DNA of 45,549 bases, from contig JAFDWM010000011.1 of the NCBI GenBank assembly GCA_018268455.1, forward strand, positions 1 to 45,549. The letters are read 5' to 3'. Numbering within the stretch: the first letter of the stretch is position 1; the number at the start of each line of letters is the position of its first letter. The position numbers and the translations under genes were made by a program. Source of the DNA: Actinomycetota bacterium. GTDB taxonomy: Bacteria > Actinomycetota > Actinomycetes > Actinomycetales > Microbacteriaceae. The notes beneath the pieces were generated by a model. That model made no database searches. It worked only from the letters and a program-made list of their open reading frames with translations, and had not been told where the DNA came from. Shown piece by piece: positions 1-8,125 of the stretch.

Positions 1-275
1 TTCTTCGGCCCGAACCGGTCGCCGAGGCGGCCGGTGATCAGCAGCGGCACGGCGTAGGCGAGCAGGTAGGCGCTGGTCACCCATACGACGTTGTCGAGGT
101 TGTTCGTCGTGGGGTCGAGGGCGGCCTTGATGGCCGGGTTGGCCACCGACACGATGGTGGTGTCGACGAGGATCATGAAGAAGCCGATGACGAGCGCCCA
201 GAGGGCGGGCCACGGGCTCTTCGGCTTGTGGCCGACGGCGTAGGTGCCGGTCGATGTGCCGATGGGTTCAGCCAT
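1..275 (-). CDS. MFS drug exporter, DHA2 (EmrB/QacA) type, N-terminal part
   Basis: The gene runs off the left edge; about 91 residues are visible from an ATG at 275. The N-terminus is [10 protein letters not shown], followed by a first membrane segment containing [18 protein letters not shown]. That is the DHA2-type motif with Asp in helix 1. After it comes [19 protein letters not shown] and the loop motif [10 protein letters not shown]. Members of this family are 14-helix proton-driven exporters of drugs and cations. The start lies 8 nt inside the upstream PadR gene, with GAAAGG as ribosome-binding site, so the two are translationally coupled. PadR-type repressors commonly control adjacent exporters. 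The substrate cannot be read from this fragment. Confidence 0.88.
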   Translation of the reverse strand, partial: MAEPIGTSTGTYAVGHKPKSPWPALWALVIGFFMILVDTTIVSVANPAIKAALDPTTNNLDNVVWVTSAYLLAYAVPLLITGRLGDRFGPK

Positions 276-879
276 TCTGGTGTGCCTTTCGCTGGGCAGG
301 AAGATGATCAGGATCCGATCCCCACGCGAAGTCGGGGGAGGCGATCCGGGGGATGAGGTCGTCGAACCAGGCGACTTCGGCTTCGAGCAGCACCTGGTGA
401 CGGGCGAGCTCGATGGTGTACTGCGCCGGCACGCCGCGGGCGTCGGCCTTCTCCCGGATCGCGGCGATCGCTGCGAGTTCCTCGCGCAGCAGCACGAGCC
501 GCTGCGTGAGCAGATCGACGGCCTCGGCTCGGTCGAGGTTGTGCGCCTCGGCGAGCGCGACCCGGAACGTGGCGAGGCGGGAGACGCCACCGAGCTCATG
601 ACGCACCCACGTCCCGACCGCGGCCGATCCGGCCTCGGTGACCGAGTACGTGGTGCGCTCGGGCCGGTTGCCCGCGCGATCGACGCCGACCTCTTCGATC
701 AGCCCCTGCTCGTGCAGGCGGCCGACCGTGTGGTACAGCGCGCCGGTGGTGATGGTGAGCATCCGGTCGCCGCGTCGTGCACGCAGCAGCCGCACCATCT
801 CGTAGGGATGCATGTCGCCCTCGCGCAGCAGCGCGAGCACCATGACTCCGAGAGGGGTGAGCGCAGGATCCTTCACCAT
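268..879 (-). CDS. PadR family transcriptional regulator
   Basis: This is a protein of about 203 residues. The N-terminal winged-helix domain (about 5-85) reads [20 protein letters not shown], then [19 protein letters not shown] and [10 protein letters not shown], which is the PadR pattern. The C-terminal half (about 100-185) is helical, as in the PadR subfamily with an AphA-like dimerisation domain. Three in-frame starts are possible: GTG 882, ATG 879 and GTG 876. I chose ATG, and the position is uncertain by one codon either way. The gene overlaps the DHA2 exporter gene that follows it. It probably represses the pair through the palindrome at 894-909 and responds to an exporter substrate. 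Confidence 0.88.
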   Translation of the reverse strand: MVKDPALTPLGVMVLALLREGDMHPYEMVRLLRARRGDRMLTITTGALYHTVGRLHEQGLIEEVGVDRAGNRPERTTYSVTEAGSAAVGTWVRHELGGVSRLATFRVALAEAHNLDRAEAVDLLTQRLVLLREELAAIAAIREKADARGVPAQYTIELARHQVLLEAEVAWFDDLIPRIASPDFAWGSDPDHLPAQRKAHQNG

Positions 880-893
880 CACTCCAATCCGAT

Positions 894-909
894 TAGTTTG
901 TTCAGACTA
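894..909. promoter_or_regulatory. Candidate PadR operator over its own -10
   Basis: A near-perfect 16-bp palindrome, TAGTTTG-TT-CAGACTA (6 of 7 pairs match), lies 15 nt before the PadR start. On the minus strand it contains TAGTCT, a plausible -10 box. An AT-rich dyad over the promoter of a PadR gene is the usual autoregulatory arrangement. The role is inferred from position. Confidence 0.5.
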
Positions 910-1044
910 TCCGATGTGGACTATACACGTTCTCTGTGGCTGGTGCGCGAGAAACCAGATCCGGCATGAGACACCACACCTGCCGTGGTGTCTCATGCTG
1001 AGAGTGGTTTCTCGCTCCCGACCGGCGGATGCCGGGGCGCCCGC

Positions 1045-1050
1045 GATAAT
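1045..1050 (+). promoter_or_regulatory. -10 box of purC, leaderless
   Basis: GATAAT ends 6 nt before the GTG start of purC at 1057, so transcription should start at or next to the start codon. No Shine-Dalgarno sequence is present in that interval. Confidence 0.55.
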
Positions 1051-1056
1051 GGATCC

Positions 1057-1932
1057 GTGAGCACCCCCCTTGAACTCTCCGGCTGGCGTCACCTCTACTC
1101 CGGCAAGGTCCGCGACCTGTACGCGCCCGAGGACCCGGCCGACAAGCGCCTGCTCGTCGTGGCGAGCGACCGCGTGAGCGCGTTCGACTTCGCGCTCGAG
1201 CCGGGGATCCCGGAGAAGGGCGCGCTGCTCACGGCCCTCAGCCGCTGGTGGTTCGACCGCCTCGCCGAGGGCGCGGATCCGGTGCCGAATCACCTCGTGG
1301 CCGGCGAGATCCCGGCCGAGGTCGCCGACCGCGCGATGCTGGCGATGTCGCTGGAGATGCTGCCGATCGAGTGTGTCGTACGCGGGTACCTGACCGGATC
1401 CGGCTGGCTGGAGTACCAGGAGAGCGGGACCGTCTGCGGTATCCCGCTGCCGGAGGGCCTGCAGAACGGCGACCGGTTGCCCGAGCCGCTGTTCACCCCG
1501 GCGTACAAGGCCCCGATGGGCGAGCATGACGAGAACATCACGTTCGAGCGCACCGTCGAGCTGGTCGGCGCCGAGCGGGCGGCGCAGCTGCGTGACCTGT
1601 CGCTGACGGTCTACCGCCGTGCCGCCGCGATCGCCGAGGAGCGCGGGCTGATCCTGGCCGACACGAAGTTCGAGTTCGGCGTCGACGCGGATGGCGTGCT
1701 GCGCCTGGCCGACGAGGTGCTCACCAGCGATTCCTCGCGGTACTGGGACGCGGAGACCTGGCGGACCGGATCCACCCCCGCCGAGCGCATGGCCAGCTTC
1801 GACAAGCAGATCGTGCGCGACTGGCTCGCGGCGCACTGGGACAAGCAGGGCATCCCGCCTGTGCTGCCGGACGAGATCGTCGCGCAGACGGCCGCCCGGT
1901 ACGCCGAGCTGCTGGAGCGCCTCACGGCCTGA
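1057..1932 (+). CDS. purC: SAICAR synthase (phosphoribosylaminoimidazole-succinocarboxamide synthase)
   Basis: A 291-residue PurC, the cytosolic ligase joining CAIR and aspartate using ATP in de novo purine synthesis. Visible family motifs are YSGKVRDLYAP (ATP loop), VVASDRVSAFDF, the IECVVRGYLTGSGW strand, and LADTKFEFG with LADEVLTSDSSRYW toward the C-terminus. Length and ending fit the family. The open frame extends 24 codons upstream, but homology begins at STPLELSGWRHLYSGKVRD. A -10 box sits 6 nt before GTG 1057, so that start is chosen. The gene stands alone here. The other purine genes purS and purQ are 13 kb downstream. Confidence 0.95.
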   Translation: MSTPLELSGWRHLYSGKVRDLYAPEDPADKRLLVVASDRVSAFDFALEPGIPEKGALLTALSRWWFDRLAEGADPVPNHLVAGEIPAEVADRAMLAMSLEMLPIECVVRGYLTGSGWLEYQESGTVCGIPLPEGLQNGDRLPEPLFTPAYKAPMGEHDENITFERTVELVGAERAAQLRDLSLTVYRRAAAIAEERGLILADTKFEFGVDADGVLRLADEVLTSDSSRYWDAETWRTGSTPAERMASFDKQIVRDWLAAHWDKQGIPPVLPDEIVAQTAARYAELLERLTA

Positions 1933-1956
1933 CCGCGCGCCGCCCTCGCACCGACG

Positions 1957-2346
1957 TCAGACGGCGATCCGCACGTCGGTGTGCCCGAAATCGTCTCCTT
2001 TGCACAGGAGTGGTTCGTCGTACGCGATCGCGAGGGCGTAGCTGAAGCAGTCGCCGTAGTTCAACCGCGCCGGGTGACCGGATCCGCGACCGTATCGGCG
2101 CGCAGCAACGATGCCGATACGCGCCTGCGCCTCGTCGACGGCGATGACCTGCGCGTCGACAGTGCCCAGGAGCTCACCGAGCTTCTCCACGCCGGCGTCG
2201 CCCCAGCGGCCGTGCACGACGATGTGAGCCTCGAGCAGGGTCGATGCCGAGATCAGCACGCGCTCGGCGAGCATCGCGCGCCGGAACTGCGGCCCTTCCG
2301 GTTCATTGCGAATCGCGGCCACCAGGGCGGACGTGTCGACGATCAC
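1957..2346 (-). CDS. vapC: VapC family PIN-domain ribonuclease toxin
   Basis: A 129-residue single PIN domain. The acidic metal-binding residues are all present: Asp4 in MIVDTSAL, Glu39 in STLLEA, Asp99 in NYGDCFSYALA and Asp118 in CKGDDFGHTD. VapC toxins cleave specific RNAs, often tRNAs, with Mg2+. The GTG start overlaps the vapB stop by 4 nt (GTGA), giving tight coupling of toxin to antitoxin. The length and the ending (KGDDFGHTDVRIA) match the actinobacterial VapC group whose partners are Rv0623-like VapB. It looks intact. The RNA target cannot be predicted from the sequence. Confidence 0.93.
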   Translation of the reverse strand: MIVDTSALVAAIRNEPEGPQFRRAMLAERVLISASTLLEAHIVVHGRWGDAGVEKLGELLGTVDAQVIAVDEAQARIGIVAARRYGRGSGHPARLNYGDCFSYALAIAYDEPLLCKGDDFGHTDVRIAV

Positions 2347-2606
2347 CGCGGGAGACCCCTCTCGTCGTACATGTCTTCCATGATCTCCTCGTAGCTCGGC
2401 CCCACGACAGGCAGGTGCTGGAACTCCTCGATGATCTCGTCGAGGCGTCGCGCTCTCTCCGCACGCTCCTTCTCGGCATCGCCGCGCATCTCCTCGAGCC
2501 GGCGTCGCACGGCATCCTCGATCGCGCTGGTCTGGCTCTGGCCGGTCAGCTCGGCCAGTTGCCGCACCAGATCATGCACCCGCTCGTTCTTGATGTTCAG
2601 GCCCAT
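2343..2606 (-). CDS. vapB: VapB antitoxin, Rv0623-like
   Basis: An 87-residue antitoxin. The N-terminus MGLNIKNERVHDLVRQLA is the conserved DNA-binding segment of Rv0623-type VapB. It is followed by TGQSQTSAIEDAVRRRLEE and a charged helix. The C-terminal tail (from about 60, with EEIMEDMYDERG) would occupy the VapC active site. An alternative ATG at 2612 adds two residues. I prefer 2606 because the family starts with this Met and because TAGAAT at 2614-2619 ends 7 nt before it, as expected for a leaderless message. The protein should bind the repeats at 2616-2650 and repress its own operon. Confidence 0.9.
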   Translation of the reverse strand: MGLNIKNERVHDLVRQLAELTGQSQTSAIEDAVRRRLEEMRGDAEKERAERARRLDEIIEEFQHLPVVGPSYEEIMEDMYDERGLPR

Positions 2607-2613
2607 GGTCATG

Positions 2614-2650
2614 ATTCTACCCTTCTACCTCTGTCGTCTACCCTTCTACC
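2614..2650 (-). promoter_or_regulatory. vapBC promoter with direct-repeat operator
   Basis: Two identical 14-bp direct repeats, plus-strand TCTACCCTTCTACC at 2616-2629 and 2637-2650, start 21 bp apart, two helical turns. Each contains two GTAGA boxes on the minus strand. The proximal repeat overlaps the -10 TAGAAT (2614-2619) and the distal one covers the -35 position. This fits cooperative VapB(C) autorepression. Binding is inferred. Confidence 0.6.
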
Positions 2651-2705
2651 GACGGGCTCCGACATTCGGACGGCGACGCGTGCTCCGGCTGTCGTCGGCA
2701 CCCGA

Positions 2706-2711
2706 TAGCGT
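2706..2711 (+). promoter_or_regulatory. -10 box of the NCS2 permease gene
   Basis: TAGCGT lies 35 nt before the ATG at 2747. A GAGGA ribosome-binding site follows at about 2736-2740, so this gene has a normal leader. Confidence 0.4.
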
Positions 2712-2746
2712 GTCCCCAGCAGCATTTCCCGACCCGAGGAGCCCGC

Positions 2747-4090
2747 ATGGCCCTGTGGAAGATCCGCGGCGACGGACGCACCGTCGAACCCGGCGCCGTC
2801 GTCCGCCCCGATGAGCGCCTGAACTGGCCCGCGACGATCGCGATCGGCGTGCAGCACGTCGTGGCGATGTTCGGCGCGACGTTCCTGGTGCCGATCCTCA
2901 CCGGCTTCCCCGTGCCGACGACGCTGCTGTTCAGCGGCATCGGCACGATCCTGTTCCTGCTGATCACGCGCAACAAGCTGCCCAGTTATCTCGGATCCTC
3001 GTTCGCGTTCATCGCGCCGGTGACCGCGGCGACCGCCGCGCACGCCACCGGCGGCAACGGCATGGGGGCGGCACTCGCCGGCATCGTCTCGGTCGGTGTG
3101 CTGCTGGCGATCATCGGCGTCGTCGTGCACGTCGCCGGCGTGAAGTGGGTGGACCGCTTCCTGCCGCCGGTGCTGGCAGGCACGATCGTCGCGCTCATCG
3201 GGTTCAACCTCGCCGGCGCCGCCTACGGCAACTTCGCCAAGTCACCCATCACGGCCACCTTCACCCTCGCGATCACGATCATCTTCGCGGTGCTGTTCCG
3301 CGGGTTCCTGGGCCGGATCTCGATCTTCCTCGGCGTGATCGCGGGCTACATCTTCGCGGCGTTCCGCGGAGAGCTCGACTTCTCCGCCGTCGACAAGGCC
3401 GCCTGGGTGGGGCTGCCGACCTTTCATCTTCCGGACTTCGGCACGCCGAGCGTGTGGAGCGGCATCGCGATGTTCCTTCCCGTCGTGCTCGTGCTCATCG
3501 CCGAGAACGTCGGTCACGTGCGCGGCGTCGCGACCATGGTCGAGGATCCGGAGATCAACGCGCAGACCGGGAAGGCGCTCATCGCCGACGGCGTCTCGAC
3601 CACGATCGCCGGATTCTTCGGCGGATCCGGAACCACCACCTACGGCGAGAACATCGGCGTGATGGCGTCGACCAGGGTGTATTCGACCGCGGCGTACTGG
3701 GTCGCCGGCATCGCGGCGATCCTGCTCAGCCTGTCGCCCAAGTTCGGTGCGATCATCAACTCGGTCCCCGCCGGCGTGCTCGGCGGCATCACGACCGGCC
3801 TGTACGGCCTCATCGGCGTGATCGGGATCAAGATCTGGGTCGACAACCGCGTCGATTTCTCCCGCCCGGTCAACCAGTACACCGCGGCCGTCGCGCTCAT
3901 CATCGCGGTCGGCGGGTTCTCGATCTCGGCCGGCGACTCCGGCTTCGTGCTCGGCGGCATCGTCATCGCCACGGTCGCCGCGATCGTGATCTACCACGGC
4001 GGCAACGCGATCGCGCGGCTGCGCAAGACCGGCGCCGACGACCCGCGTCCGCTCGAGGCGGTCGGCCCGATGGGCGGCGACCCCGCCTGA
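2747..4090 (+). CDS. Uracil/xanthine permease family (NCS2, UraA-like)
   Basis: A 447-residue membrane protein of the NCS2/NAT family, proton symporters for nucleobases. Features include the helix-1 start IAIGVQHVVAMFGATFLVP and the substrate-site region FLPVVLVLIAENVGHV. The signature SGTTTYGENIGVMASTRVYS is the uracil-permease version of the NAT motif (NIGV after TTYGE). About 14 hydrophobic segments are present and the length is typical. The start has a GAGGAG site at the right distance. It lies downstream of, and divergent from, vapBC. Uracil is the most likely substrate from the motif, but other nucleobases cannot be excluded. Confidence 0.92.
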   Translation: MALWKIRGDGRTVEPGAVVRPDERLNWPATIAIGVQHVVAMFGATFLVPILTGFPVPTTLLFSGIGTILFLLITRNKLPSYLGSSFAFIAPVTAATAAHATGGNGMGAALAGIVSVGVLLAIIGVVVHVAGVKWVDRFLPPVLAGTIVALIGFNLAGAAYGNFAKSPITATFTLAITIIFAVLFRGFLGRISIFLGVIAGYIFAAFRGELDFSAVDKAAWVGLPTFHLPDFGTPSVWSGIAMFLPVVLVLIAENVGHVRGVATMVEDPEINAQTGKALIADGVSTTIAGFFGGSGTTTYGENIGVMASTRVYSTAAYWVAGIAAILLSLSPKFGAIINSVPAGVLGGITTGLYGLIGVIGIKIWVDNRVDFSRPVNQYTAAVALIIAVGGFSISAGDSGFVLGGIVIATVAAIVIYHGGNAIARLRKTGADDPRPLEAVGPMGGDPA

Positions 4091-4124
4091 TCTCGATGAG
4101 GATCCGGCGCGGTGCAGCCGCACG

Positions 4125-5138
4125 TCAGGCCGAGCCGCGCACCACGAGCTCGGTCTGCAGGATCGTCTGCCGGGGCGGCTGAGCGCCGCCCAGCAGGTCG
4201 AGCAGCACTCCGGCGAGGGCCTCGCCCTGCGCGTGCATCGGCTGACGGATCGTGGTGAGCGGCGGATCCGTCGACACCGCGACCGAGGAGTCGTCGAACC
4301 CGACGATCGCGACCTGCTCCGGCACACGCACCCCCGCGCCGCGCAGCACCTGCAGCGCGCCCCGGGCCATCAGGTCGCTGGCCGCGACGATCCCGTCGGG
4401 CAACGCTCCGCCGGGCTGCTCGGCGCGGGCCAGCAGCTCGCGCGCAGCCGCGGCCCCTCCGGCCTCGGAGTAGTCGCCGTCGAGCTGCGCGAACGGCTCC
4501 CGGCCCGCGGCGGCGAGCGCCTCCCCGAACCCCTGCAGACGGTCCACCGCACCGGCCATCGACAGCGGTCCGGTGATCGCTGCGATGCGGGTGCGACCGG
4601 CATCCAGCAGGTGCCGCGTCGCGTCGCGGGATCCGGCGATGTTGTCGACGTCGACCACGTAGTCGGTGTCGCGGCCGACCGAGCGGCGTCCGCCGAACAC
4701 CACGGGCACGGCATCGACGATCGCGTCGATGAACTGGTCGCTGACGTGGTGCGAGAGGATGATCGCGCCGTCCACACCGCCGTTGCGCACGAAGCCGGTC
4801 ATCCGGCCGTCGGCGTCGTCGTTCGCGATGAGGAGGTTCAGGATGTATTCGGAGCGGCCGATCCGGTCGCTTATGCCGGCCACGACCGCCGCGAAGAACG
4901 GGTCGCCGAAGAAGCGCGTCGTGTCCTCCGGCACGACCAGGCCGATCGCGTGCGTCTGCCGGGTCGCGAGTGTGCGCGCCGCACGGTTCGGCACGTATCC
5001 GAGTCGCGCGATCGCGTCCCGCACCGCCGCGAGCGCGTGCGGGCTCACCGCGGTCGAGCCGTTCACGACCCGGGACACGGTCGAGCGGGACACCCCTGCA
5101 GCGGCCGCGACCTCCTCGATCGTCGCGCGTGCGCTCAT
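4125..5138 (-). CDS. LacI family repressor, CebR/CelR-like
   Basis: A 337-residue repressor. The N-terminal helix-turn-helix (1-50) reads ATIEEVAAAAGVSRSTVSRV, then LGYVPNRAARTLAT as hinge. The periplasmic-binding-like effector domain follows, with IGLVVPEDTTRFFGDPFFA, VDVDNIAGSRDATRHLLDAG and PEQVAIVGFDDSSVA. The open frame extends further upstream, but the family start is MSARATIEEV at 5138, preceded by GGGAG. The gene lies 71 nt downstream of a GH1 beta-glucosidase gene. That gene's promoter carries TGGGAGCGCTCCCA, the operator known for the cello-oligosaccharide repressors CelR and CebR. A role as cellobiose or beta-glucoside repressor is therefore likely. No cognate transporter lies in this window. 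Confidence 0.92.
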   Translation of the reverse strand: MSARATIEEVAAAAGVSRSTVSRVVNGSTAVSPHALAAVRDAIARLGYVPNRAARTLATRQTHAIGLVVPEDTTRFFGDPFFAAVVAGISDRIGRSEYILNLLIANDDADGRMTGFVRNGGVDGAIILSHHVSDQFIDAIVDAVPVVFGGRRSVGRDTDYVVDVDNIAGSRDATRHLLDAGRTRIAAITGPLSMAGAVDRLQGFGEALAAAGREPFAQLDGDYSEAGGAAAARELLARAEQPGGALPDGIVAASDLMARGALQVLRGAGVRVPEQVAIVGFDDSSVAVSTDPPLTTIRQPMHAQGEALAGVLLDLLGGAQPPRQTILQTELVVRGSA

Positions 5139-5209
5139 CGGATCCGCTCCCGTTCTGCGCCCCAGCGCCCCTCCATCCGGCTCACCGTCCGACTGTGCGG
5201 CCCGGCCGG

Positions 5210-6640
5210 TCACACGGCCCGCGCCGCGATGATACGAGCGTATTCCCGCCCGGAGTCCTTCACCGTGCGCACCTGCGTCTCGTAGTCGACGCGCACGATG
5301 CCGAACCGCTTGTCGTAGCCGAACGACCACTCGTAGTTGTCCAGCAGCGACCACGCGAAGTAGCCGCGCACGTCGACACCCTCCTCGATGGCGTCATGCA
5401 CCGCCGCCACGTGCTCGCGCAGGAACATGGCCCGCTCGGCATCGTGCACGGCCCCGTCCTGCACGACGTCGTCGTAGGCGGCGCCGTTCTCCGTGACGTA
5501 GAGCGGCAGCCCTGGTGCGTACTCCGTGCCGAGCCGGCGCAGCAGCCGGGTGAGCCCCTCGGGCTGCACCTCCCACCCCATGCCCGTGCGCGGCAGCCCC
5601 CGCTCCACCCAGTGCACATCGTCGGCAGCAGGGAAGGGCGAGCGCGTGCGGCGCAGGCTGTCGGCCCCGCCGTCGTGGGGCGTGCCCTCGACGCCCGGCT
5701 GCGGCATACCGGAGAGCAGCTCGCCGTGGTAGTAGTTCACGCCGAGGCAGTCCAGGGGCGCCGCGATCTCGTCGAGGTCGCCCTCGTGGATCGCGGTGGC
5801 CCAACGCCGCACCGCGACCGGATCCACCTCCCGGATGTCCTCGACCACGTCGGCCGGGTAGGCGCCGCGCAGGATCGGATCCAGGAACCAGCGGTTGAAC
5901 TGCCCGTCGATGCGGCGCGCGGCGTCGACGTCCCCGGGATCCCGGGCATCGGCCGGATCCGCGACCGTGAGATTGAGCGTGACGCCGAGGTCGAGCTTCG
6001 GATCCCGCTCGCGCAGGGCCGTGATCGTGCGGCCGTGCGCCAGCATCAGGTGGTGCGCGGAGAGCAGGCCGTCCTCGATGCTCGTGCGACCCGGGGCATG
6101 CACGCCCGCCGTGTAGGACAGGAACGAGGAGCACCACGGCTCGTTCAACGTGGTCCAGTGCTGCACGCGGTCACGGAGCCCGTCGTGCACGCTCAGGGCG
6201 TACTCGACGAACCGGTCGACCGTGTCACGGGAGGTCCAGCCGCCCTTCTCCTCGAGCGCCTGCGGCAGGTCCCAGTGGTACAGCGTGAGCCAGGGGGTGA
6301 TGCCGGCGGAGAGGAGCTCGTCGACGAGCCGGTCGTAGAAGGCGAGGCCCGCGGCGTTCACGGCTCCGCCGTCGGGGCGCACGCGCGCCCAGGACGTGGA
6401 GAAGCGGTAGGCCTGCAGGCCGAGGTCGCGCATGAGCGCCACGTCGTCGCGGTACCGGTGGTAGTGGTCGCACGCGACATCGCCGGTGTCGCCGTCGTGC
6501 ACGGCACCGGGCACACGGGCGAACGCATCCCAGATCGAGGCGGTGCGGCCGTCCTCGAAGGCGGCGCCCTCGATCTGGTACGCGGCGGTGGCCGCTCCGA
6601 ACAGGAATCCGTCGGGGAACTGGCGGGCGGACGTGTTCAC
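5210..6640 (-). CDS. GH1 beta-glucosidase
   Basis: A 476-residue (beta/alpha)8 glycoside hydrolase of family 1, a cytosolic retaining enzyme for cellobiose and aryl beta-glucosides. The N-terminal signature FLFGAATAAYQIEGA is present. The acid/base is Glu167 in TLNEPW and the nucleophile is Glu384 in YVTENG. The aglycone region DNYEWSFGYDKRFGIVRVDY is near the end. The length is standard and there is no signal peptide. The GTG start at 6640 follows GAAGGAG. The gene is the first of an operon with the LacI repressor, behind the operator at 6718-6731. Substrate preference within beta-glucosides, or beta-galactosides, is not certain. Confidence 0.95.
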   Translation of the reverse strand: MNTSARQFPDGFLFGAATAAYQIEGAAFEDGRTASIWDAFARVPGAVHDGDTGDVACDHYHRYRDDVALMRDLGLQAYRFSTSWARVRPDGGAVNAAGLAFYDRLVDELLSAGITPWLTLYHWDLPQALEEKGGWTSRDTVDRFVEYALSVHDGLRDRVQHWTTLNEPWCSSFLSYTAGVHAPGRTSIEDGLLSAHHLMLAHGRTITALRERDPKLDLGVTLNLTVADPADARDPGDVDAARRIDGQFNRWFLDPILRGAYPADVVEDIREVDPVAVRRWATAIHEGDLDEIAAPLDCLGVNYYHGELLSGMPQPGVEGTPHDGGADSLRRTRSPFPAADDVHWVERGLPRTGMGWEVQPEGLTRLLRRLGTEYAPGLPLYVTENGAAYDDVVQDGAVHDAERAMFLREHVAAVHDAIEEGVDVRGYFAWSLLDNYEWSFGYDKRFGIVRVDYETQVRTVKDSGREYARIIAARAV

Positions 6641-6711
6641 GGCGGCTCCTTCGCAGGGTCGATCGGGGCGGGCTCGATCGCGCTCCGGGTCTGGCGCATC
6701 GCCCGTCCGCC

Positions 6712-6731
6712 AGCGTATGGGAGCGCTCCCA
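6712..6731 (-). promoter_or_regulatory. beta-glucosidase promoter with CebR/CelR operator
   Basis: TGGGAGCGCTCCCA (6718-6731) is a perfect 14-bp palindrome identical to the established CelR/CebR site of actinomycetes. On the minus strand it abuts TACGCT (6712-6717), a good -10 box. A bound repressor would therefore block polymerase. The transcript would have a leader of about 65 nt before the GTG at 6640. Confidence 0.85.
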
Positions 6732-6766
6732 CGGCTGTCAACAGCGGGATCGGAGACGCGCGCGCG

Positions 6767-6772
6767 TACCCT
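6767..6772 (+). promoter_or_regulatory. -10 box of apt, leaderless
   Basis: TACCCT ends 6 nt before GTG 6779. There is no ribosome-binding site in the gap. Confidence 0.55.
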
Positions 6773-6778
6773 GGACCG

Positions 6779-7300
6779 GTGACCACCTCGACTGCCCTCG
6801 CCCGCGCCGAATCGCTCATCCGCACCGTGCCGGACTACCCGCAGCCGGGGATCCTGTTCCGCGACATCACGCCGCTGCTGGCCGACGCCGAGGCGCTGCG
6901 GGTGACCACCGAGGCGCTCGTGGCGCCGTTCCTCGGCTCCTTCGACGTGATCGCCGGGATCGAGGCGCGCGGGTTCATCCTCGCGGGCGCCGCCGCGATC
7001 ACGGCCGGATCCGGTTTCGTGCCGATCCGCAAGGCGGGCAAGCTCCCGCTCCCGGCGGCATCCGTCGACTACGCGCTCGAGTACGGCACCGCGACGATCG
7101 AGATGCACGACGACCTGCCCGCCGGATCCCGGGTGCTGCTGATCGACGACGTGCTCGCGACCGGCGGCACGCTGGCCGCCGGTCGCAGCCTCGTGGAGCG
7201 GCTGGGCTGCCGGGTCACCGGCATCGCGGTGCTGTTCGAGATCGACGGCCTCGGCGGCCGCGCGGCCGTCGGCGACGTGCACACCGTCTTCCGCAGCTGA
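6779..7300 (+). CDS. apt: Adenine phosphoribosyltransferase
   Basis: A 173-residue type I phosphoribosyltransferase that salvages adenine with PRPP to AMP. Family marks are the N-terminal IRTVPDYPQPGILFRDITPL, IAGIEARGFILAGAAA, FVPIRKAGKLP, the YALEYGTATIEMH strand, and the PRPP loop VLLIDDVLATGGTLAAG. The open frame is far longer upstream because of the high GC content. The start is set at GTG 6779, where family homology begins and a -10 box sits 6 nt before. The gene stands alone and is divergent from the beta-glucosidase operon. Confidence 0.95.
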   Translation: MTTSTALARAESLIRTVPDYPQPGILFRDITPLLADAEALRVTTEALVAPFLGSFDVIAGIEARGFILAGAAAITAGSGFVPIRKAGKLPLPAASVDYALEYGTATIEMHDDLPAGSRVLLIDDVLATGGTLAAGRSLVERLGCRVTGIAVLFEIDGLGGRAAVGDVHTVFRS

Positions 7301-7351
7301 CGCCGCCGTCCGCGGCCTCGGATCCGGCCCGGTGCGCACATCGAAACGGAA

Positions 7352-8125
7352 TCAGGCCGCCAGCCCCGTGATCATCGACACCAGTTCGTTGTGACTGGTG
7401 TCGGCCACCCTCCTCGTGCCGACCTGGGTGCCGCGGCGCAGCACCGTCACCCGGTCGGCGATCCGGAACACCTGCTCCATGTTGTGGCTGACGATCACGA
7501 CCGCCGCCCCGCGCTGCTTCAACCGCAGGATGAGCTCCTCCACCTTGGCCGTCTCGGCCACGCCGAGCGCCGCGGTCGGCTCGTCCATCAGCACCAGGTT
7601 CGAGGCCCAGTGGGTGGCCCGGGCGATGGCGATCGCCTGCCGCTGCCCGCCGGACAGATCCGACAGCAGCGCCCGCGCCGACGGGATCCGCACGTCCAGA
7701 TCGTCCACGAGACTCTGCGTCTGGCGTGCCATCTCCCGCCGGTCCAGGGTGCGCAGCGGCCCTCGTGTGAGCTCGCGTCCGAGGAACAGGTTCATGTAGA
7801 CCGGCTGCTGATCCACGAGCGCGAGATCCTGGTAGACCACCTCCACGCCCTGCGCACGGGCGTCCGAGGCGTCGCGCAGCGAGACCGCGGATCCGCCCAG
7901 CAGGATCTCGCCGGTCGTGGGCCGGTGCACCCCGGAGATGATCTTCATCAGGGTGGACTTTCCCGCGCCGTTGTCGCCGACGAGTGCGACGATCTCCCCG
8001 GCCTGCACCCGCAGATCGAACCCCGAGATCGCGGTCACGGCGCCGAACGACTTCGTGATGCCGCGCAGCTCGAGGGCCGCGACGCCGGCCGTACCGACGC
8101 CGCCCGTACCGGGCAGGGGGCTCAT
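7352..8125 (-). CDS. Sugar ABC transporter ATP-binding protein, single-domain (FrcA-like)
   Basis: A 257-residue ABC ATPase with Walker A GDNGAGKSTLMKI, Q-loop VVYQDLALVD, signature LSGGQRQAIAIARA, Walker B LVLMDEPTAAL and switch His in IVSHNM. RbsA-type ribose ATPases carry two fused domains (about 500 residues). This protein has one, as in the fructose transporter FrcABC, so it should act as a homodimer. Its ATG overlaps the stop of the YhfX-like gene (ATGA). It is the last gene of a six-gene operon read leftward from 13543 and pairs with the permease at 9357-10337 and the binding protein at 12413-13543. Confidence 0.93.
   Translation of the reverse strand: MSPLPGTGGVGTAGVAALELRGITKSFGAVTAISGFDLRVQAGEIVALVGDNGAGKSTLMKIISGVHRPTTGEILLGGSAVSLRDASDARAQGVEVVYQDLALVDQQPVYMNLFLGRELTRGPLRTLDRREMARQTQSLVDDLDVRIPSARALLSDLSGGQRQAIAIARATHWASNLVLMDEPTAALGVAETAKVEELILRLKQRGAAVVIVSHNMEQVFRIADRVTVLRRGTQVGTRRVADTSHNELVSMITGLAA

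Noticed and set aside
4970-7300. Very long plus-strand open frames over the beta-glucosidase and elsewhere (also 42191-44902, 25860-28205, 2609-3130)
   Set aside because: These are high-GC shadow frames with Arg/Ala/Gly/His-rich sequence, opposite to genes with clear catalytic motifs.
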